DNA of 64,000 nt from Pseudobdellovibrionaceae bacterium (GCA_022843825.1 JALHMX010000002.1:62001-126000); one strand, 5' to 3'; numbered from the stretch's first letter, positions 1-9,600 are shown. The notes: a model not told the origin generated them from the letters alone. Made by a program: numbers and translations.

Positions 1-1
1 A

Positions 2-67
2 TTATCTCAGAAGTATGACTCTTTTCTTAAAGGTGTAAAAATTAGAAGTAGAAGGGTTCAGTTTTGA
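2..67 (+). CDS. secY: Preprotein translocase subunit SecY, C-terminal tail (partial)
   Basis: Only the last 21 codons are present, ending in a TGA at 65-67. The tail (LSQKYDSFLKG, then KIRSRR) resembles the basic cytosolic C-terminus of SecY, the central channel of the inner-membrane Sec translocon. The identification rests mainly on position: secY directly precedes adk in the spc ribosomal operon of most bacteria, and adk starts here inside the stop codon of this frame (TTGA at 64-67), a typical translational-coupling overlap. The rest of the gene lies outside the window. Confidence 0.75.
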   Translation, partial: LSQKYDSFLKGVKIRSRRVQF

Positions 68-705
68 ATATAGTGTTTATTGGTGCGCCGGGATCTGGCA
101 AGGGCACTCAGTCTCGGGAATTTATTGAAAAATATAAATTTATCCAGTTGAGTACCGGCGATCTTTTAAGATCGGCTATTTCGGCGGGTACGGAGTTAGG
201 CAAAGAAGCTAAGGCATTTATGGATGCAGGGAAGCTCGTTCCGGACGATATTATGGTAAACATCGTTAAAGGCTTCTTAAGGGACAATAGGGGAAAGTCA
301 GTCATTTTTGATGGTTTTCCGCGCACTGTCAGTCAGGCGAAAAGCCTGCAACAGGTGCTGGCTGAACAAGAGCTGGCTATAGATAGAGTATTTTATTTTA
401 AGATCAATCCTCAGATCTTAATTAAACGTTTAACGGGTCGTCGAGTTTGCACGAATTGCGGCGAGATTTATCACATAGAGACTAAGCCGAGTAAGAAGGA
501 ACTTACTTGTGATGTGTGTGGTGGGTCTGTCGTGCATAGATCAGATGACAAAGAGGACGTTATTACAGAGCGGCTTGCACAGTTTGAAAATAATACAGGG
601 CCTACCATAGAGTATTATAGATCAACTAACTTGTTGGTTGAGATTGATGGCTCTTTGACCCCGGAATTAGTATTTAAGCAGATCCAAAATGTCCTAACTT
701 TATAA
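64..705 (+). CDS. adk: Adenylate kinase, zinc-lid form
   Basis: Interconverts ATP plus AMP and two ADP in the cytoplasm. The 213-residue length is normal for the long bacterial form. The P-loop GAPGSGKGTQ lies near residues 7-16, the NMP-binding region begins at STGDLLR, and FDGFPRT is the family signature. The LID carries two Cys-x2-Cys pairs (CTNC and CDVC), so it is the zinc-binding type rather than the E. coli type. It starts with TTG at 64 after a GAAGGG ribosome site and overlaps the secY stop by four bases, so the two are probably co-translated. infA, which often follows adk in this operon, is absent. Confidence 0.97.
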   Translation: MNIVFIGAPGSGKGTQSREFIEKYKFIQLSTGDLLRSAISAGTELGKEAKAFMDAGKLVPDDIMVNIVKGFLRDNRGKSVIFDGFPRTVSQAKSLQQVLAEQELAIDRVFYFKINPQILIKRLTGRRVCTNCGEIYHIETKPSKKELTCDVCGGSVVHRSDDKEDVITERLAQFENNTGPTIEYYRSTNLLVEIDGSLTPELVFKQIQNVLTL

Positions 706-767
706 ATTAAAGCTAGACATGAAAAAATGAGAATGATATTAACTTAACCTTTTGTACGAGGATTTCT

Positions 768-881
768 ATGAAAGTTAGACCATCAGTGAAGAAAATTTGT
801 AACAAATGTAAAGTTATAAAGAGAAAAGGCGTTGTTCGCGTCATTTGTGAAAATGCAAAACATAAGCAAAGGCAGGGCTAG
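768..881 (+). CDS. rpmJ: 50S ribosomal protein L36
   Basis: A 37-residue basic protein of the large subunit beginning [11 protein letters not shown]. It has the zinc-binding set of L36: C11, C14, C27 and H32 (C-x2-C, then C and H). The ORF is short, but length, motif and position just before rpsM make the call secure. The start ATG follows an ACGAGGA ribosome site. Only three bases separate its stop from the rpsM ATG. Confidence 0.96.
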   Translation: MKVRPSVKKICNKCKVIKRKGVVRVICENAKHKQRQG

Positions 882-884
882 AGT

Positions 885-1259
885 ATGGCACGTTTAATGG
901 GTATTGATTTACCCCGAAATAAACGAGTTGAAGTGGCGTTAACGTACATTTACGGAATTGGACGTTCGCGAGCTAAACAAATTTGTGAAGAAGTAAAAAT
1001 TCCTACAGCATTAAGAACTGACGCTCTTACTGATGAATTTATAGCGCAGATTCGTGCTCTTATTGAAGCCAGCTTTAAAGTTGAAGGAGACCTTCGACGT
1101 GATATCGGTATGTCTATTAAACGACTTACGGATGTGAATTGCTATCGTGGAACTCGTCACAGAAAAGGGTTGCCTGTTCGTGGTCAGAATACACGTTCGA
1201 ACGCAAGAACACGCAAGGGTCCTAAGAAGACAGTAGCTAATAAGAAAAAAGCCGTCTAA
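885..1259 (+). CDS. rpsM: 30S ribosomal protein S13
   Basis: Head protein of the small subunit that contacts the P-site tRNA and bridges to L5. The N-terminus [14 protein letters not shown] and the segment [10 protein letters not shown] are typical, and the basic C-terminal tail ([18 protein letters not shown]) is the S13 signature that reaches into the decoding site. The 124-residue length is normal. It sits three bases after rpmJ and 25 before rpsK, in the conserved alpha-operon order. Confidence 0.98.
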   Translation: MARLMGIDLPRNKRVEVALTYIYGIGRSRAKQICEEVKIPTALRTDALTDEFIAQIRALIEASFKVEGDLRRDIGMSIKRLTDVNCYRGTRHRKGLPVRGQNTRSNARTRKGPKKTVANKKKAV

Positions 1260-1284
1260 TCAGAGTTAAAGCTAAGGTGAAAAA

Positions 1285-1686
1285 ATGAGTACTACAAGTG
1301 TAGAAAAAAAAGCAGCTCCTAAGAAAAAAATTAAAAAGAATGTTGTGCAGGGACAATGTCATGTTGCTGCAGGCTTCGGAAATATTATTATAACATTTAC
1401 TGATCCCTCAGGAAATACAGTTTCTTGGTCGTCAGCAGGTCATCTAGGATTCAAAGGATCTCGCAAAGGGACTCCATATGCAGCTCAGGTTACTTGTGAA
1501 GACGCAGCCAAAAAAGCTATGGATTGTGGAATGAAGTCTGTAGATGTGTATTTAACTGGTCCGGGCGCAGGTCGTGAGCCAGCTATTAGAGCGCTAGCGG
1601 GAACGGGAATGAGAGTTTTATCACTTAAAGATGTTACTCCAATTCCACATAATGGCTGCAGACCACCAAAACGTAGAAGAATTTAA
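1285..1686 (+). CDS. rpsK: 30S ribosomal protein S11
   Basis: Platform protein of the 30S subunit near the mRNA exit channel. Motifs [22 protein letters not shown] and [14 protein letters not shown] are diagnostic, and the C-terminus [14 protein letters not shown] is canonical. At 133 residues it is slightly long because of a Lys-rich N-terminal stretch of about 18 residues. It has an AAGGTG ribosome site and lies 12 bases before rpsD, in the same operon. Confidence 0.98.
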   Translation: MSTTSVEKKAAPKKKIKKNVVQGQCHVAAGFGNIIITFTDPSGNTVSWSSAGHLGFKGSRKGTPYAAQVTCEDAAKKAMDCGMKSVDVYLTGPGAGREPAIRALAGTGMRVLSLKDVTPIPHNGCRPPKRRRI

Positions 1687-1698
1687 TCGGAGTTTAAG

Positions 1699-2325
1699 AT
1701 GAGTTGTATAAATAATTCGGTTTGTAAATTGTGCCGCAGAGAAAACACGAAGCTGTTTTTAAAGGGTGACCGTTGTTTTTCTGATAAGTGTGCTTTTGAA
1801 AGAAGACCTTATCCGCCTGGACAACATGGGCAGTCCCGCTTGAAGTTTTCAGAGTTTGCATTGCAATTGCGTGAAAAGCAAAAAGCTAAAAGATATTATG
1901 GTTTGTCTGAGAAGCAATTTAGAAAGTATTTTGAAAATGCTGATAATTCAAAAGCCATTACAGGTACTGAGCTTTTGAAGTACCTAGAGTTGCGTTTAGA
2001 CAACGTGGTTTATACGTTAGGTTTCGCAGCATCTCGCAGAGAAGCTAGACAGTTGATCTCTCATAACCATTTCGCAGTAAATGGCAAAAGAGTAAATATC
2101 GCAAGTTATATTGTTAATAAAGGCGATGTGGTCGAAGTGGTTGAAAAAAGCCGTGAAGTAAATAAAGTTTTAGCTGGAATACAGTCAGTTGCACGACGGA
2201 CTATTCCAAGCTGGCTTGAAGCAAATCACGCAGCTTTAAAAGGTACTGTAAAAGACTTTCCTACCAGAGACGAAGTTTCTATTCCAGTAGAAGAAAGTAT
2301 GATCGTTGAGTACTATTCACGATAA
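1699..2325 (+). CDS. rpsD: 30S ribosomal protein S4, zinc-binding form
   Basis: Primary 16S rRNA-binding protein that nucleates 30S assembly. In many bacteria it also represses the alpha operon. The N-terminus holds four cysteines (C9, C12, C26, C31; CKLC, then GDRCFSDKC), the zinc-binding S4 type, followed by the RRPYPPGQHG signature. An S4 RNA-binding domain starts around LRLDNVVYTLGFA. The 208-residue length is normal. It lies between rpsK and rpoA with a 13-base gap to rpoA. Translational autoregulation would be the family expectation, but I see no defined pseudoknot. Confidence 0.98.
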   Translation: MSCINNSVCKLCRRENTKLFLKGDRCFSDKCAFERRPYPPGQHGQSRLKFSEFALQLREKQKAKRYYGLSEKQFRKYFENADNSKAITGTELLKYLELRLDNVVYTLGFAASRREARQLISHNHFAVNGKRVNIASYIVNKGDVVEVVEKSREVNKVLAGIQSVARRTIPSWLEANHAALKGTVKDFPTRDEVSIPVEESMIVEYYSR

Positions 2326-2338
2326 TTAAGGGGTCAAG

Positions 2339-3370
2339 ATGCAAGAGCAGTATTTTAAGTTTTGGAGAGAGCTAATTAAACCAAAAGGTTTTGAAATTGA
2401 AAAGGATACTCAGACATCTGAGTATTCGAAGTTTATCGTTAAGCCTCTTGAAAAAGGCTTTGGAGTTACATTAGGAAACTCTTTACGTCGAATTTTATTA
2501 AGTTCGATGATGGGCTCAGCTGTTACTGCAGCTAAGTTTGAAGGAGTACTTCATGAGTTTTCGACTATACCTGATGTTTTAGAAGATGTTTCAGATATTA
2601 TTTTAAATTTGAAACAGGTTCGCTTTAGACAGTATACGCCTGAGACTTTTACTTTGAATATTTCAAAAAAAGGTCCTGGAGTTATCACTGCAGCAGATAT
2701 TCAAACTAATGATAAAATTGAAATATTAAATCCTCATCAGCATATTGCTACTTTAGGAAATAATGCAAATTTCAATGCGGAACTTATTGTTTCTTATGGA
2801 CGTGGTTATGCCCCAGTTGAGACTAGAAGTGAGCAGCTGCCTGTTGGTTACATTGCAGTGGATGCGTTACATAGTCCTATTCGCAAGGTGAATTACTCAG
2901 TGACTAATGCTCGCGTAGGTCAAAGAACTGATTACGATGCTTTGGTACTTGAGGTATGGACTGATGGGTCTTTAAAACCTGATGAGTCTGTGTCTTTGGC
3001 GTCAAAAATTTTAAAAGAACAACTTCAAATATTTTTAACTTTTGATGAATCGCTTGAGCCATCAGAAGAGATGAAGTCGATGGGCAGTAGTTCATTAAAC
3101 GAAAACTTGTTTAGATCAGTAGATGATCTTGAATTAAGTGTGCGCTCAGCTAATTGCCTTAAGAATGCAAACATTCGTTATATTGGTGAGCTCGTAGTTC
3201 GTTCTGAAGCGGAAATGCTAAAAACGAAAAACTTTGGTCGTAAGTCATTAAATGAGATTAAAGAAATATTAACAGAAATGGGATTAGGATTAGGTATGAA
3301 GATCGATGGATGGCCACCTCCAGGTTGGGATCCAAACATACCACCAGCTCAAGTAAAACGTGAATCTTAG
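2339..3370 (+). CDS. rpoA: DNA-directed RNA polymerase subunit alpha
   Basis: The alpha subunit dimerises to scaffold RNA polymerase assembly and contacts UP elements and activators. The N-terminal domain carries the dimerisation motif [19 protein letters not shown]. The C-terminal domain ends with the helix-hairpin-helix region around [14 protein letters not shown] and [14 protein letters not shown]. At 343 residues it is slightly long, with a short Pro-rich tail ([15 protein letters not shown]). It starts after AAGGGG and lies 19 bases before rplQ. Confidence 0.98.
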   Translation: MQEQYFKFWRELIKPKGFEIEKDTQTSEYSKFIVKPLEKGFGVTLGNSLRRILLSSMMGSAVTAAKFEGVLHEFSTIPDVLEDVSDIILNLKQVRFRQYTPETFTLNISKKGPGVITAADIQTNDKIEILNPHQHIATLGNNANFNAELIVSYGRGYAPVETRSEQLPVGYIAVDALHSPIRKVNYSVTNARVGQRTDYDALVLEVWTDGSLKPDESVSLASKILKEQLQIFLTFDESLEPSEEMKSMGSSSLNENLFRSVDDLELSVRSANCLKNANIRYIGELVVRSEAEMLKTKNFGRKSLNEIKEILTEMGLGLGMKIDGWPPPGWDPNIPPAQVKRES

Positions 3371-3389
3371 AAGGTAAAGGTAGATTTAT

Positions 3390-3938
3390 ATGTCTTCACA
3401 TCGTCGTTTAGTAAAACATTTTAGTCGCAAAAGTGGCCCTCGGAAGGCCTTAATCCGTGGGTTGATGGTCTCTTTAGTCGAGCATGGTCGTATTAAAACA
3501 ACTATAGCTAAAGCTAAAGAACTTCGTCGGCACATCGAGCGAGTGATTACTTTGGGTAAAAAGGATAATTTAAACTCGATTAGATTGATTTCTTCAAGAT
3601 TGGCAAACCCAGATGCTGCGGTTGACTTAGTTAAATCAATAGCGCCGCGTTTTAAAGACCGCCCGGGCGGTTACACTCGAGTCATTAAAATAGGTCGTCG
3701 CCCAGGTGATTCTGCAGAGATGGCATTTTTAGAATTTGTTGATTATGACTATAAATCTAAAATTGAAGCTGCAGATAAAAAAACTTCTGCAAAAAAAGAT
3801 GCAAAAAAAGATGATAAAGCAGTAGCTAAAGCGGCCAACAAGGCGAAACGTGTTGCGTCTACATTGGTTGCTAAGAAGCGAAAAGGTTTGCGTCAAACTA
3901 AGAACAAATCACGTGCAGCAAGCCACGCGAGTAGATAG
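3390..3938 (+). CDS. rplQ: 50S ribosomal protein L17 with long basic C-terminal extension
   Basis: Large-subunit protein near the peptide exit tunnel. The first 120 or so residues are a normal L17 (KHFSRKSGPRKALIRGL, then TTIAKAKELRRHIERVITLG and FKDRPGGYTRV). Residues from about 125 to 182 form an extra Lys/Ala-rich tail with several KKDAKK-type runs. This is longer than the usual 115-130 residue family members and is probably a disordered rRNA-binding tail. It is the last gene of the operon; an intrinsic terminator begins 26 bases after the stop. Confidence 0.97.
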   Translation: MSSHRRLVKHFSRKSGPRKALIRGLMVSLVEHGRIKTTIAKAKELRRHIERVITLGKKDNLNSIRLISSRLANPDAAVDLVKSIAPRFKDRPGGYTRVIKIGRRPGDSAEMAFLEFVDYDYKSKIEAADKKTSAKKDAKKDDKAVAKAANKAKRVASTLVAKKRKGLRQTKNKSRAASHASR

Positions 3939-3964
3939 TTTCGCTTTAAAATAAAAAAGTATCG

Positions 3965-3995
3965 AAAAGCCTGGATAAACCCAGGCTTTTTTTTT
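3965..3995 (+). terminator. Rho-independent terminator of the ribosomal operon
   Basis: A ten-base-pair stem (AAAAGCCTGG paired with CCAGGCTTTT) with a six-base loop is followed by a continued T run. It lies directly downstream of rplQ and ends the secY-rplQ transcription unit. The T run abuts the ATG at 3996, one reason to prefer the later start for the next gene. Confidence 0.9.
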
Positions 3996-4013
3996 ATGGT
4001 TAGTCCAATACTT

Positions 4014-4616
4014 ATGAAGTTAAAAATTACGATCATCTTTTTATTGAGTCTTTTCGCTTTATTTTACTTTAAAGACTACTTTATGATTCGACATGCGGCT
4101 CCAGTAAGACAACTGGCACCTCGCACAGCAGAGGTCGCATTAGAGCGTTTTCAGAATAGTTTACCTGAGCTTAGTAACTACGATGGCGGTGCTATTAATG
4201 TGGATAAGGCGGAAGCGTTGCTGAAAGATAAAAATGTTATACGAGTTTTTCACTTTTGGGCATCATGGTGTGACCCTTGCCTCAATGAACTTCCAGATTT
4301 TTTTAAATTTGTAGAAAGATCGAAAACATCCTTGAAGTCTGTAATTAGACCGTCTCACGATGGGGAAGCACAGAGCGCACAGTTTATTTTAGTTTCTTTG
4401 GATTTTGACCAAGAAGGTATAGATAAATTTTCTCAAATTTTTCCGAAGCTTAAGTCGACAGATTTTTTCCAAGTTTGGGATAAAAACAACTTTTTGTCTA
4501 AGGCCTTGGGAGTAAATAAGCTTCCCATGACATTAGTGGTGTATCCGGACGGTCGTGCGGTATCGTATGAAGGGGTCTTAGATTGGAAGATCTTTTTATT
4601 TTCACTGCGGGATTAA
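4014..4616 (+). CDS. Membrane-anchored thioredoxin-like protein (TlpA/ResA type)
   Basis: Predicted periplasmic thiol-disulfide oxidoreductase tethered by one N-terminal membrane helix (IIFLLSLFALFYF). The thioredoxin fold is shown by FHFWASWCDPCLNELPDF with a CxxC active site (WCDPC), and by the cis-Pro region KLPMTLVVYPDG near the C-terminus. Proteins of this type reduce c-type cytochrome apoproteins or other envelope disulfides; the substrate here is unknown. An upstream in-frame ATG at 3996 sits right on the terminator T run, so I prefer 4014. No gene partner is adjacent, and a 215-base gap follows. Confidence 0.8.
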   Translation: MKLKITIIFLLSLFALFYFKDYFMIRHAAPVRQLAPRTAEVALERFQNSLPELSNYDGGAINVDKAEALLKDKNVIRVFHFWASWCDPCLNELPDFFKFVERSKTSLKSVIRPSHDGEAQSAQFILVSLDFDQEGIDKFSQIFPKLKSTDFFQVWDKNNFLSKALGVNKLPMTLVVYPDGRAVSYEGVLDWKIFLFSLRD

Positions 4617-4682
4617 TTGCATCCAAAAATAGAAAAAACTAATAAGTTAGATTGATAATTCAAATACCTGAAGTGAATTAGC

Positions 4683-4714
4683 TAGGTTTTTAACCTAATA
4701 ACTACATCTGTAGT
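4683..4714. repeat. Two adjacent short dyads upstream of the motor operon
   Basis: TAGGTT-TTT-AACCTA at 4683-4697 and ACTACA-TC-TGTAGT at 4701-4714 are perfect six-base inverted repeats three bases apart. They lie about 120 bases before the start of the TolQ-like gene, in the 215-base gap after the thioredoxin-like gene. They could be operator half-sites or a leader RNA structure. No confident -35/-10 pair was found in this gap, so the promoter position is unknown. Confidence 0.35.
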
Positions 4715-4831
4715 GCTTTACGCGACATGTAAAATAAATTATGTTCGATTTTTCGCTATTACGTACTTTGGTCCTGTTATATCGTTTATCTGGTTTGATT
4801 AAAAAAACATAAATTAATGGGGGGATATAAA

Positions 4832-5533
4832 ATGGATTTCATAACTAGCGTTTCTCAAGCATTTACACAAGGTGGTATATGGATGTACGCCATCCTGGCG
4901 ATTCAATTAGTATCAATTGCGGTAATAATTGAAAGATCAATTGTGTTGTATGGAAAAAAGAAAATTACACAAACAGCTACTGCACTAAAGTTTGAAGATG
5001 ATATCCGCCGCGGAGAAATAGATGCTGTTATTAATAAGGCACACAATTTATCAAACACTGAGCCTATTGCTAAGGCTATTTTAGCTGGTGCCCAGTCCGC
5101 TAAGTTTTTTGGCGGTAAAGAAGAGATTCAGGCTAAGATGGATGAAGTTTTATTGCATGAAAATGCTTTGCTCGATCGTCGTGTAGGCTACTTATCAATG
5201 CACGGCAACGTTGCAACCTTGTTGGGACTATTGGGTACTATTACAGGTATGATCAAATCATTTGCGGCAGTTTCGTTTGCTGATCCTTCTGCAAAAGCAG
5301 CCCTTTTGGCATCAGGTATTGCGGAAGCCATGCAATCCACGGTGTATGGTTTAGTTACAGCTATTCCAGCTTTGATTGCTTATGCGGTATTGTCGAATCG
5401 TGCAAATTTATTGGCTGAAGATTTAAACCAAGGCGCTTTAAAAGTTTTCAACTGGTTGTCATACAATTATGAAAATGTGGGCTTTAAAACAATTAAAAAA
5501 ACCACGAAAACTGCTAACGAGATTAATGCGTAA
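4832..5533 (+). CDS. MotA/TolQ/ExbB-family proton channel subunit (AglR-like)
   Basis: Inner-membrane ion-channel subunit of a Tol/Exb/Agl-type motor. Three membrane helices are visible: residues about 13-31 (start-adjusted), a central one with ATLLGLLGTITGMIKSF, and a third around STVYGLVTAIPALIAYAV. The latter two carry the family signature Gly/Thr residues lining the channel. The upstream ATG at 4817 would swallow the GGGGGA ribosome site; that site is spaced correctly for ATG 4832, so I chose 4832. The gene heads an operon with two ExbD/TolR genes, the same 1:2 arrangement as Myxococcus aglR-aglQ-aglS, whose proteins drive gliding. Assignment to gliding is inferred from the downstream genes. 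Confidence 0.88.
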   Translation: MDFITSVSQAFTQGGIWMYAILAIQLVSIAVIIERSIVLYGKKKITQTATALKFEDDIRRGEIDAVINKAHNLSNTEPIAKAILAGAQSAKFFGGKEEIQAKMDEVLLHENALLDRRVGYLSMHGNVATLLGLLGTITGMIKSFAAVSFADPSAKAALLASGIAEAMQSTVYGLVTAIPALIAYAVLSNRANLLAEDLNQGALKVFNWLSYNYENVGFKTIKKTTKTANEINA

Positions 5534-5572
5534 CTATAGATCAAACAACAGTTTTGTTGAAATGAGACGCTA

Positions 5573-6025
5573 ATGAAAAAAAAGAAAATATTGGATTTTG
5601 AATTAAACCTTATTCCGTTTATTAACTTACTTTCGACTTGTATCTGCTTCTTATTGGTTACAGCAGTATGGGTACATATAGGATCATTAAGTGTAAAACA
5701 AGCGGTTGGAGGACAGCCCGCTTCGGAAACTGAAAAGAAAGCCACGGCGTGGATTTTTATAGAAAAAGATGGAGCAGTTGTTTTCGATGTTAGAGATAGT
5801 CGAACCTTAGAAGCAAAGATGCGTAAGTCCACAGTTCCTGCAAAAGAAGGAAAAATGGATTTGGAAACAGTGACTAAGCTGACTCAAGATTTGAAGCAAG
5901 TTGACCCTACTTTAAGAACTGCTCTTATCCAACCAAAGGCAGAGACGAGCTACGAAGACATTATAGACCTTATGGACACTGTTAAAAGAGCAGGTTTAGG
6001 AGATCTTGGCGTAGTTCCATTATAA
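5573..6025 (+). CDS. ExbD/TolR-family protein, variant with Asn at the proton-site Asp
   Basis: Single-pass inner-membrane partner of the TolQ-like channel with a periplasmic C-terminal domain (150 residues). The basic N-terminus leads into the helix LNLIPFINLLSTCICFLLV. In ExbD/TolR the equivalent motif is TPFID, where the Asp carries protons; here that position is Asn18 (codon AAC). The periplasmic part ends with the usual YEDIIDLMDTVKRAGLGDLGVV. The gene lies 39 bases after the TolQ-like gene and 14 before a second ExbD copy that keeps the Asp. It is probably a structural half of a heterodimeric rotor. Confidence 0.85.
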   Translation: MKKKKILDFELNLIPFINLLSTCICFLLVTAVWVHIGSLSVKQAVGGQPASETEKKATAWIFIEKDGAVVFDVRDSRTLEAKMRKSTVPAKEGKMDLETVTKLTQDLKQVDPTLRTALIQPKAETSYEDIIDLMDTVKRAGLGDLGVVPL

Positions 6026-6039
6026 TTTAAGGAGTTGCC

Positions 6040-6540
6040 ATGTTAACAAGAAGTGTATTATCGCAAACAGCTTTAACATCAGAGTTAGGGTCTCAGTCAA
6101 TACTAAATCCTAAGGACGACAAATCGAAACGAAGCTTGATCGCACCTCTTTTGCTTACAGCATTGATTGATGCGTTTTCTATTTTAGTGATATTTCTTTT
6201 AATTAATTTTTCCAGCACCGGAGAGATTCTTTTTATTAGCAAAGGTGTTCAGCTGCCAAATGCAAGCTCAACTGATGTATTAGAGAGAAACACAGTAGTA
6301 AAGTATGAGTCCGGCAAGTTTTATATTGATGATAAAGAGTTGACCGATCAGAACGGTTTAATTCAAGAGTTATTGGTTGTAAGAAAGCAGTGGGCAGAAA
6401 CGAATTCTGGTGAGGAATTCCCAGGAATTGTGACAATACAGGCAGATAAAGGAACTAAATATGAAAGCTTAAACTCGATCGTGTTAGCAATGGCTCACGC
6501 GGGGTTCGGGGAAATTCGTTTTGCGGTAATTCCTAAATAG
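6040..6540 (+). CDS. ExbD/TolR-family protein, Asp-retaining copy
   Basis: Second TolR-like subunit, 166 residues. An unusual cytosolic N-terminus of about 30 residues precedes the membrane helix LTALIDAFSILVIFLLI, whose Asp44 matches the essential TolR/ExbD aspartate. The periplasmic domain ends ESLNSIVLAMAHAGFGEIRFAV, a standard ExbD ending. With the preceding Asn variant and the TolQ-like subunit it forms a three-gene motor cassette. An AAGGAG ribosome site precedes the ATG. The closest known logic is AglS/AglQ of Myxococcus. Confidence 0.87.
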   Translation: MLTRSVLSQTALTSELGSQSILNPKDDKSKRSLIAPLLLTALIDAFSILVIFLLINFSSTGEILFISKGVQLPNASSTDVLERNTVVKYESGKFYIDDKELTDQNGLIQELLVVRKQWAETNSGEEFPGIVTIQADKGTKYESLNSIVLAMAHAGFGEIRFAVIPK

Positions 6541-6607
6541 CGGAGGAAGAGTCCTAGGTATAGAGCCTGAGGATATTTAAATGTTACATAGTTGAAAAAG
6601 AGGGGTC

Positions 6608-9600
6608 ATGAATCAACTGATTAGAAAAACAACTGTTGCGTTATTTCAAGTAACTTTATTGCTTATAGTCGCTGCGGCTCACGTTCATGCTGATAAAGCT
6701 CCAGATAATAATCTAGATGTTAATCGAAATTACTTAATCGATAAGTTGAATAGAGTAGTCACAAACTTAGCTCCTTCGGACCCTTCAAAAAATGGAATTA
6801 TTTTAAGACTGGCTGATTTACTCTCGGACCGCGCTCGTCAAACTACGATGTTAAAGGTAGATGGTGGCTGTAAGGCGTGTCCGTCCCCAGAAGCAGACCG
6901 TAAAAAAGCTTTGCAATATTATCATGAAGCATTACCAAAAGTTGGCGAAGCTAATAAAGCTAAGGTGATGGTTCAGATGGGACACTTAAATCAGCTATTG
7001 GGAAATCAGGCTGGTGCAACTGAGCTTTATACGCGCATTACGAATGAGTCCTCAGATCCAGTAGCCCGCGCGGAAGCTTTTTTATCTATTGCTGAAATGC
7101 ACTTTAAAAAAAGTGATTGGAAGCAGGCGCAATCATTTTATGAAAAATCAATAGCTGCAGGGAATGCGGACTCTAAGGGTTATGCTATGTACCGCCTAGG
7201 CTGGGCAGAATATAATTTAGGTCAAATTAATAGCGCAAAAGAAAGATTTCTGACAGTATTAAAAACCCCATCGTTGTTATCTAAAAATAGTTCAAATCAA
7301 AATGTTGTAGATGCAGGATTTCATGAGCAAGTTGCACGAGACTATGCCATTATATGTGGTGCCGGATTTCATGAATCAGATTTAAAAAACATCTACGATT
7401 ATTCTCCTGAAAAGAAAAGACTTGATAATTTATTTGCAGTGTCTTCAGAACTGGGGCGTACGGCTAAAAGAAAAGAAGCCCTAATTGCATGGAATTTCTT
7501 TTATCAAAATCAGCCCCAGCCGCAAGAGCGCGCGGTGGCTAAAGCGCACCTAGGAACGGTGAACTTGCAATTAGGACAAAATGCGGAAGCGTTAAAAGAC
7601 TTCAACGAAGCCTACTCTTTGATTGTAGATAAAAAAACTCAGTTTCCTAACGAAACCGAAGATGTTCGTCGTTTAATTAAGTCGTCGATTATCACATGGA
7701 ATCAGGCTGAAAAAAAGAAGCCTTCACCTGAGCTGCTAGAGGCTTATCAGGGGTACTTGAGCAATTTTGGTTTTGAGAAAGAAATGAGTCAATGGGCTGT
7801 GCAAATAGCGGGTGAGCTTAACAAGTGGGAAACTGCATGGACGATTCATCAACAAGCTACTGAGAATGTGGCTACAGGTAAGAATGCCAAAGTTGATTTA
7901 GAAAATCATCTTTTGTTGGGTGTCGAGCTGGGCGAGTCATCTAAAAATTCGACGGTATTAGCGCAAGCTCAAAAAGAGTATTTGGCTCGATCACAAAGTA
8001 AAACTAAGTACTGGGAAGTTTTTTATCAGCAGACTTATGCGGGATATGAAAAAGCAGAAAATGAAGATTTTTTGAAATCATTGTCTGCAGTTGTAATGGC
8101 TAAAGATGCGCCGCTGGATTTAAGAGTCAAATCTGGGGACTTATATTTGGATTATTTGGCCTCTAAAAAACGTGATGCAGAAATTGAAGTTCAGGCACGC
8201 GTTTTTCATAAGACATTGACTGGGATCAAGGGTTATCAATCTGACTGGGCTAAAATTGCAGAGAAGTCTGTATTGAATCAAGTAGCCCAAGCAGTTCAAG
8301 ACAACAAGTTAGACCAAGCTTGGACAAAAATTCAAGATTTTGAAATCAAAAGTGCGGACACTAAAGATGTGGTTACGTATTATAAAAATAAAACGATTAT
8401 TGCGGAGAAAAGAAATGACATAGTATCGGCATTGGCCGCTGCAAAAAGCATGAACGCTTTAGCAGTCTTAGATAAGGAAGATAAAATATTTGCGCAGGCG
8501 AAAATGGCTTATTATTCCGATTTACGCATGGATTTTAAATCGGCTAAGACCTTAACTGAGCAATTACCGGAATCAGTTCTGCCGGCGGACAAAAAGAATT
8601 TAAAGTTGGCCATGTACTCAGACTTATTAGGCCAGGATTCGGCGACGTACTTGAAAAAGTTTGTTGATGTCTCTCAGGATCAAAAGTCAAAAGAAGTAGC
8701 TGTCCTAGAAATCATTAAAAAAACACCTGGAGCTGCCGTTGATGTTGAAATTAAAAAACAAGAAAAAAATATTTCTAAAAGTTACGAAACTTTAGGGCAG
8801 TTAGCTGCAATTTCATATTTGGCTAACGGTAATAAATCCTACGGTTTGCAGATGGCTCAGAAAAATCCTGAGGTGCAAAAAACTCCTCAAGGCAATATGA
8901 TTATAAATGATCAGAAGCTGACAGCTTTGGGAGCCTTCGGCGATGAAATTCAAAAATTGTCGTTAGATTCAGATATCACTAAAAAAGATTTTCAAAAAAA
9001 ATTAGCGCGAGACATGCAAGCTCGTGCAAAAGCTCTTAACAAATTGGATGAATTGGCCGCGGACGCGATTAAAACGAAAGATTGGACGCTTCAGGTTTTA
9101 TCGTTGAGTTTAATTGCCAGAGAGTCAGAGCGCTTCTATACAGAGATTTTATCTTTACCTATGCCCGACGGATTAACGCCTGAAGAGCAGGGAGAGTATA
9201 TGCGACTTCTTGGCGAAAGAGCCCAGCCGTACAAAACCAAAGCAGAGCAGGCGCTAGCTAAAGCTAACGAATTTTTAGACGACTCAACATGGGTTGCTCA
9301 GTTAGGGAAAAAGCTTTCTGGACCTTATGCGGTCATAGCAGAGCGTGAGAAAAATCAGTTGTTAAAGGTAGCCGATGAAAAAAATAAGTCGAAGTTGATG
9401 GGGCTAGCGGGAACTACGGCTGTCGCAAAAAAAGACGTAGCGGCGACAGAGAGTAGGGCTATCGCAGTTGCCGATATTGAAACTGCGAAAGCAGATGTGA
9501 AGAATGAACCTTTCAACGTATCTAAAATTCAAACATTAAAAGATATGGAATCTAAAAACGGAAATCTAGCGATGGTTCAGTATCTAGAGGGTCGTATCAA

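Noticed and set aside
3996-4013. ATG at 3996 as start of the thioredoxin-like gene
   Set aside because: The terminator T run lies directly upstream, leaving no room for a ribosome site; ATG 4014 is preferred.
6551-6573. Imperfect hairpin between the second TolR gene and the large TPR gene
   Set aside because: Stem has a bulge and no T run; likely chance structure.
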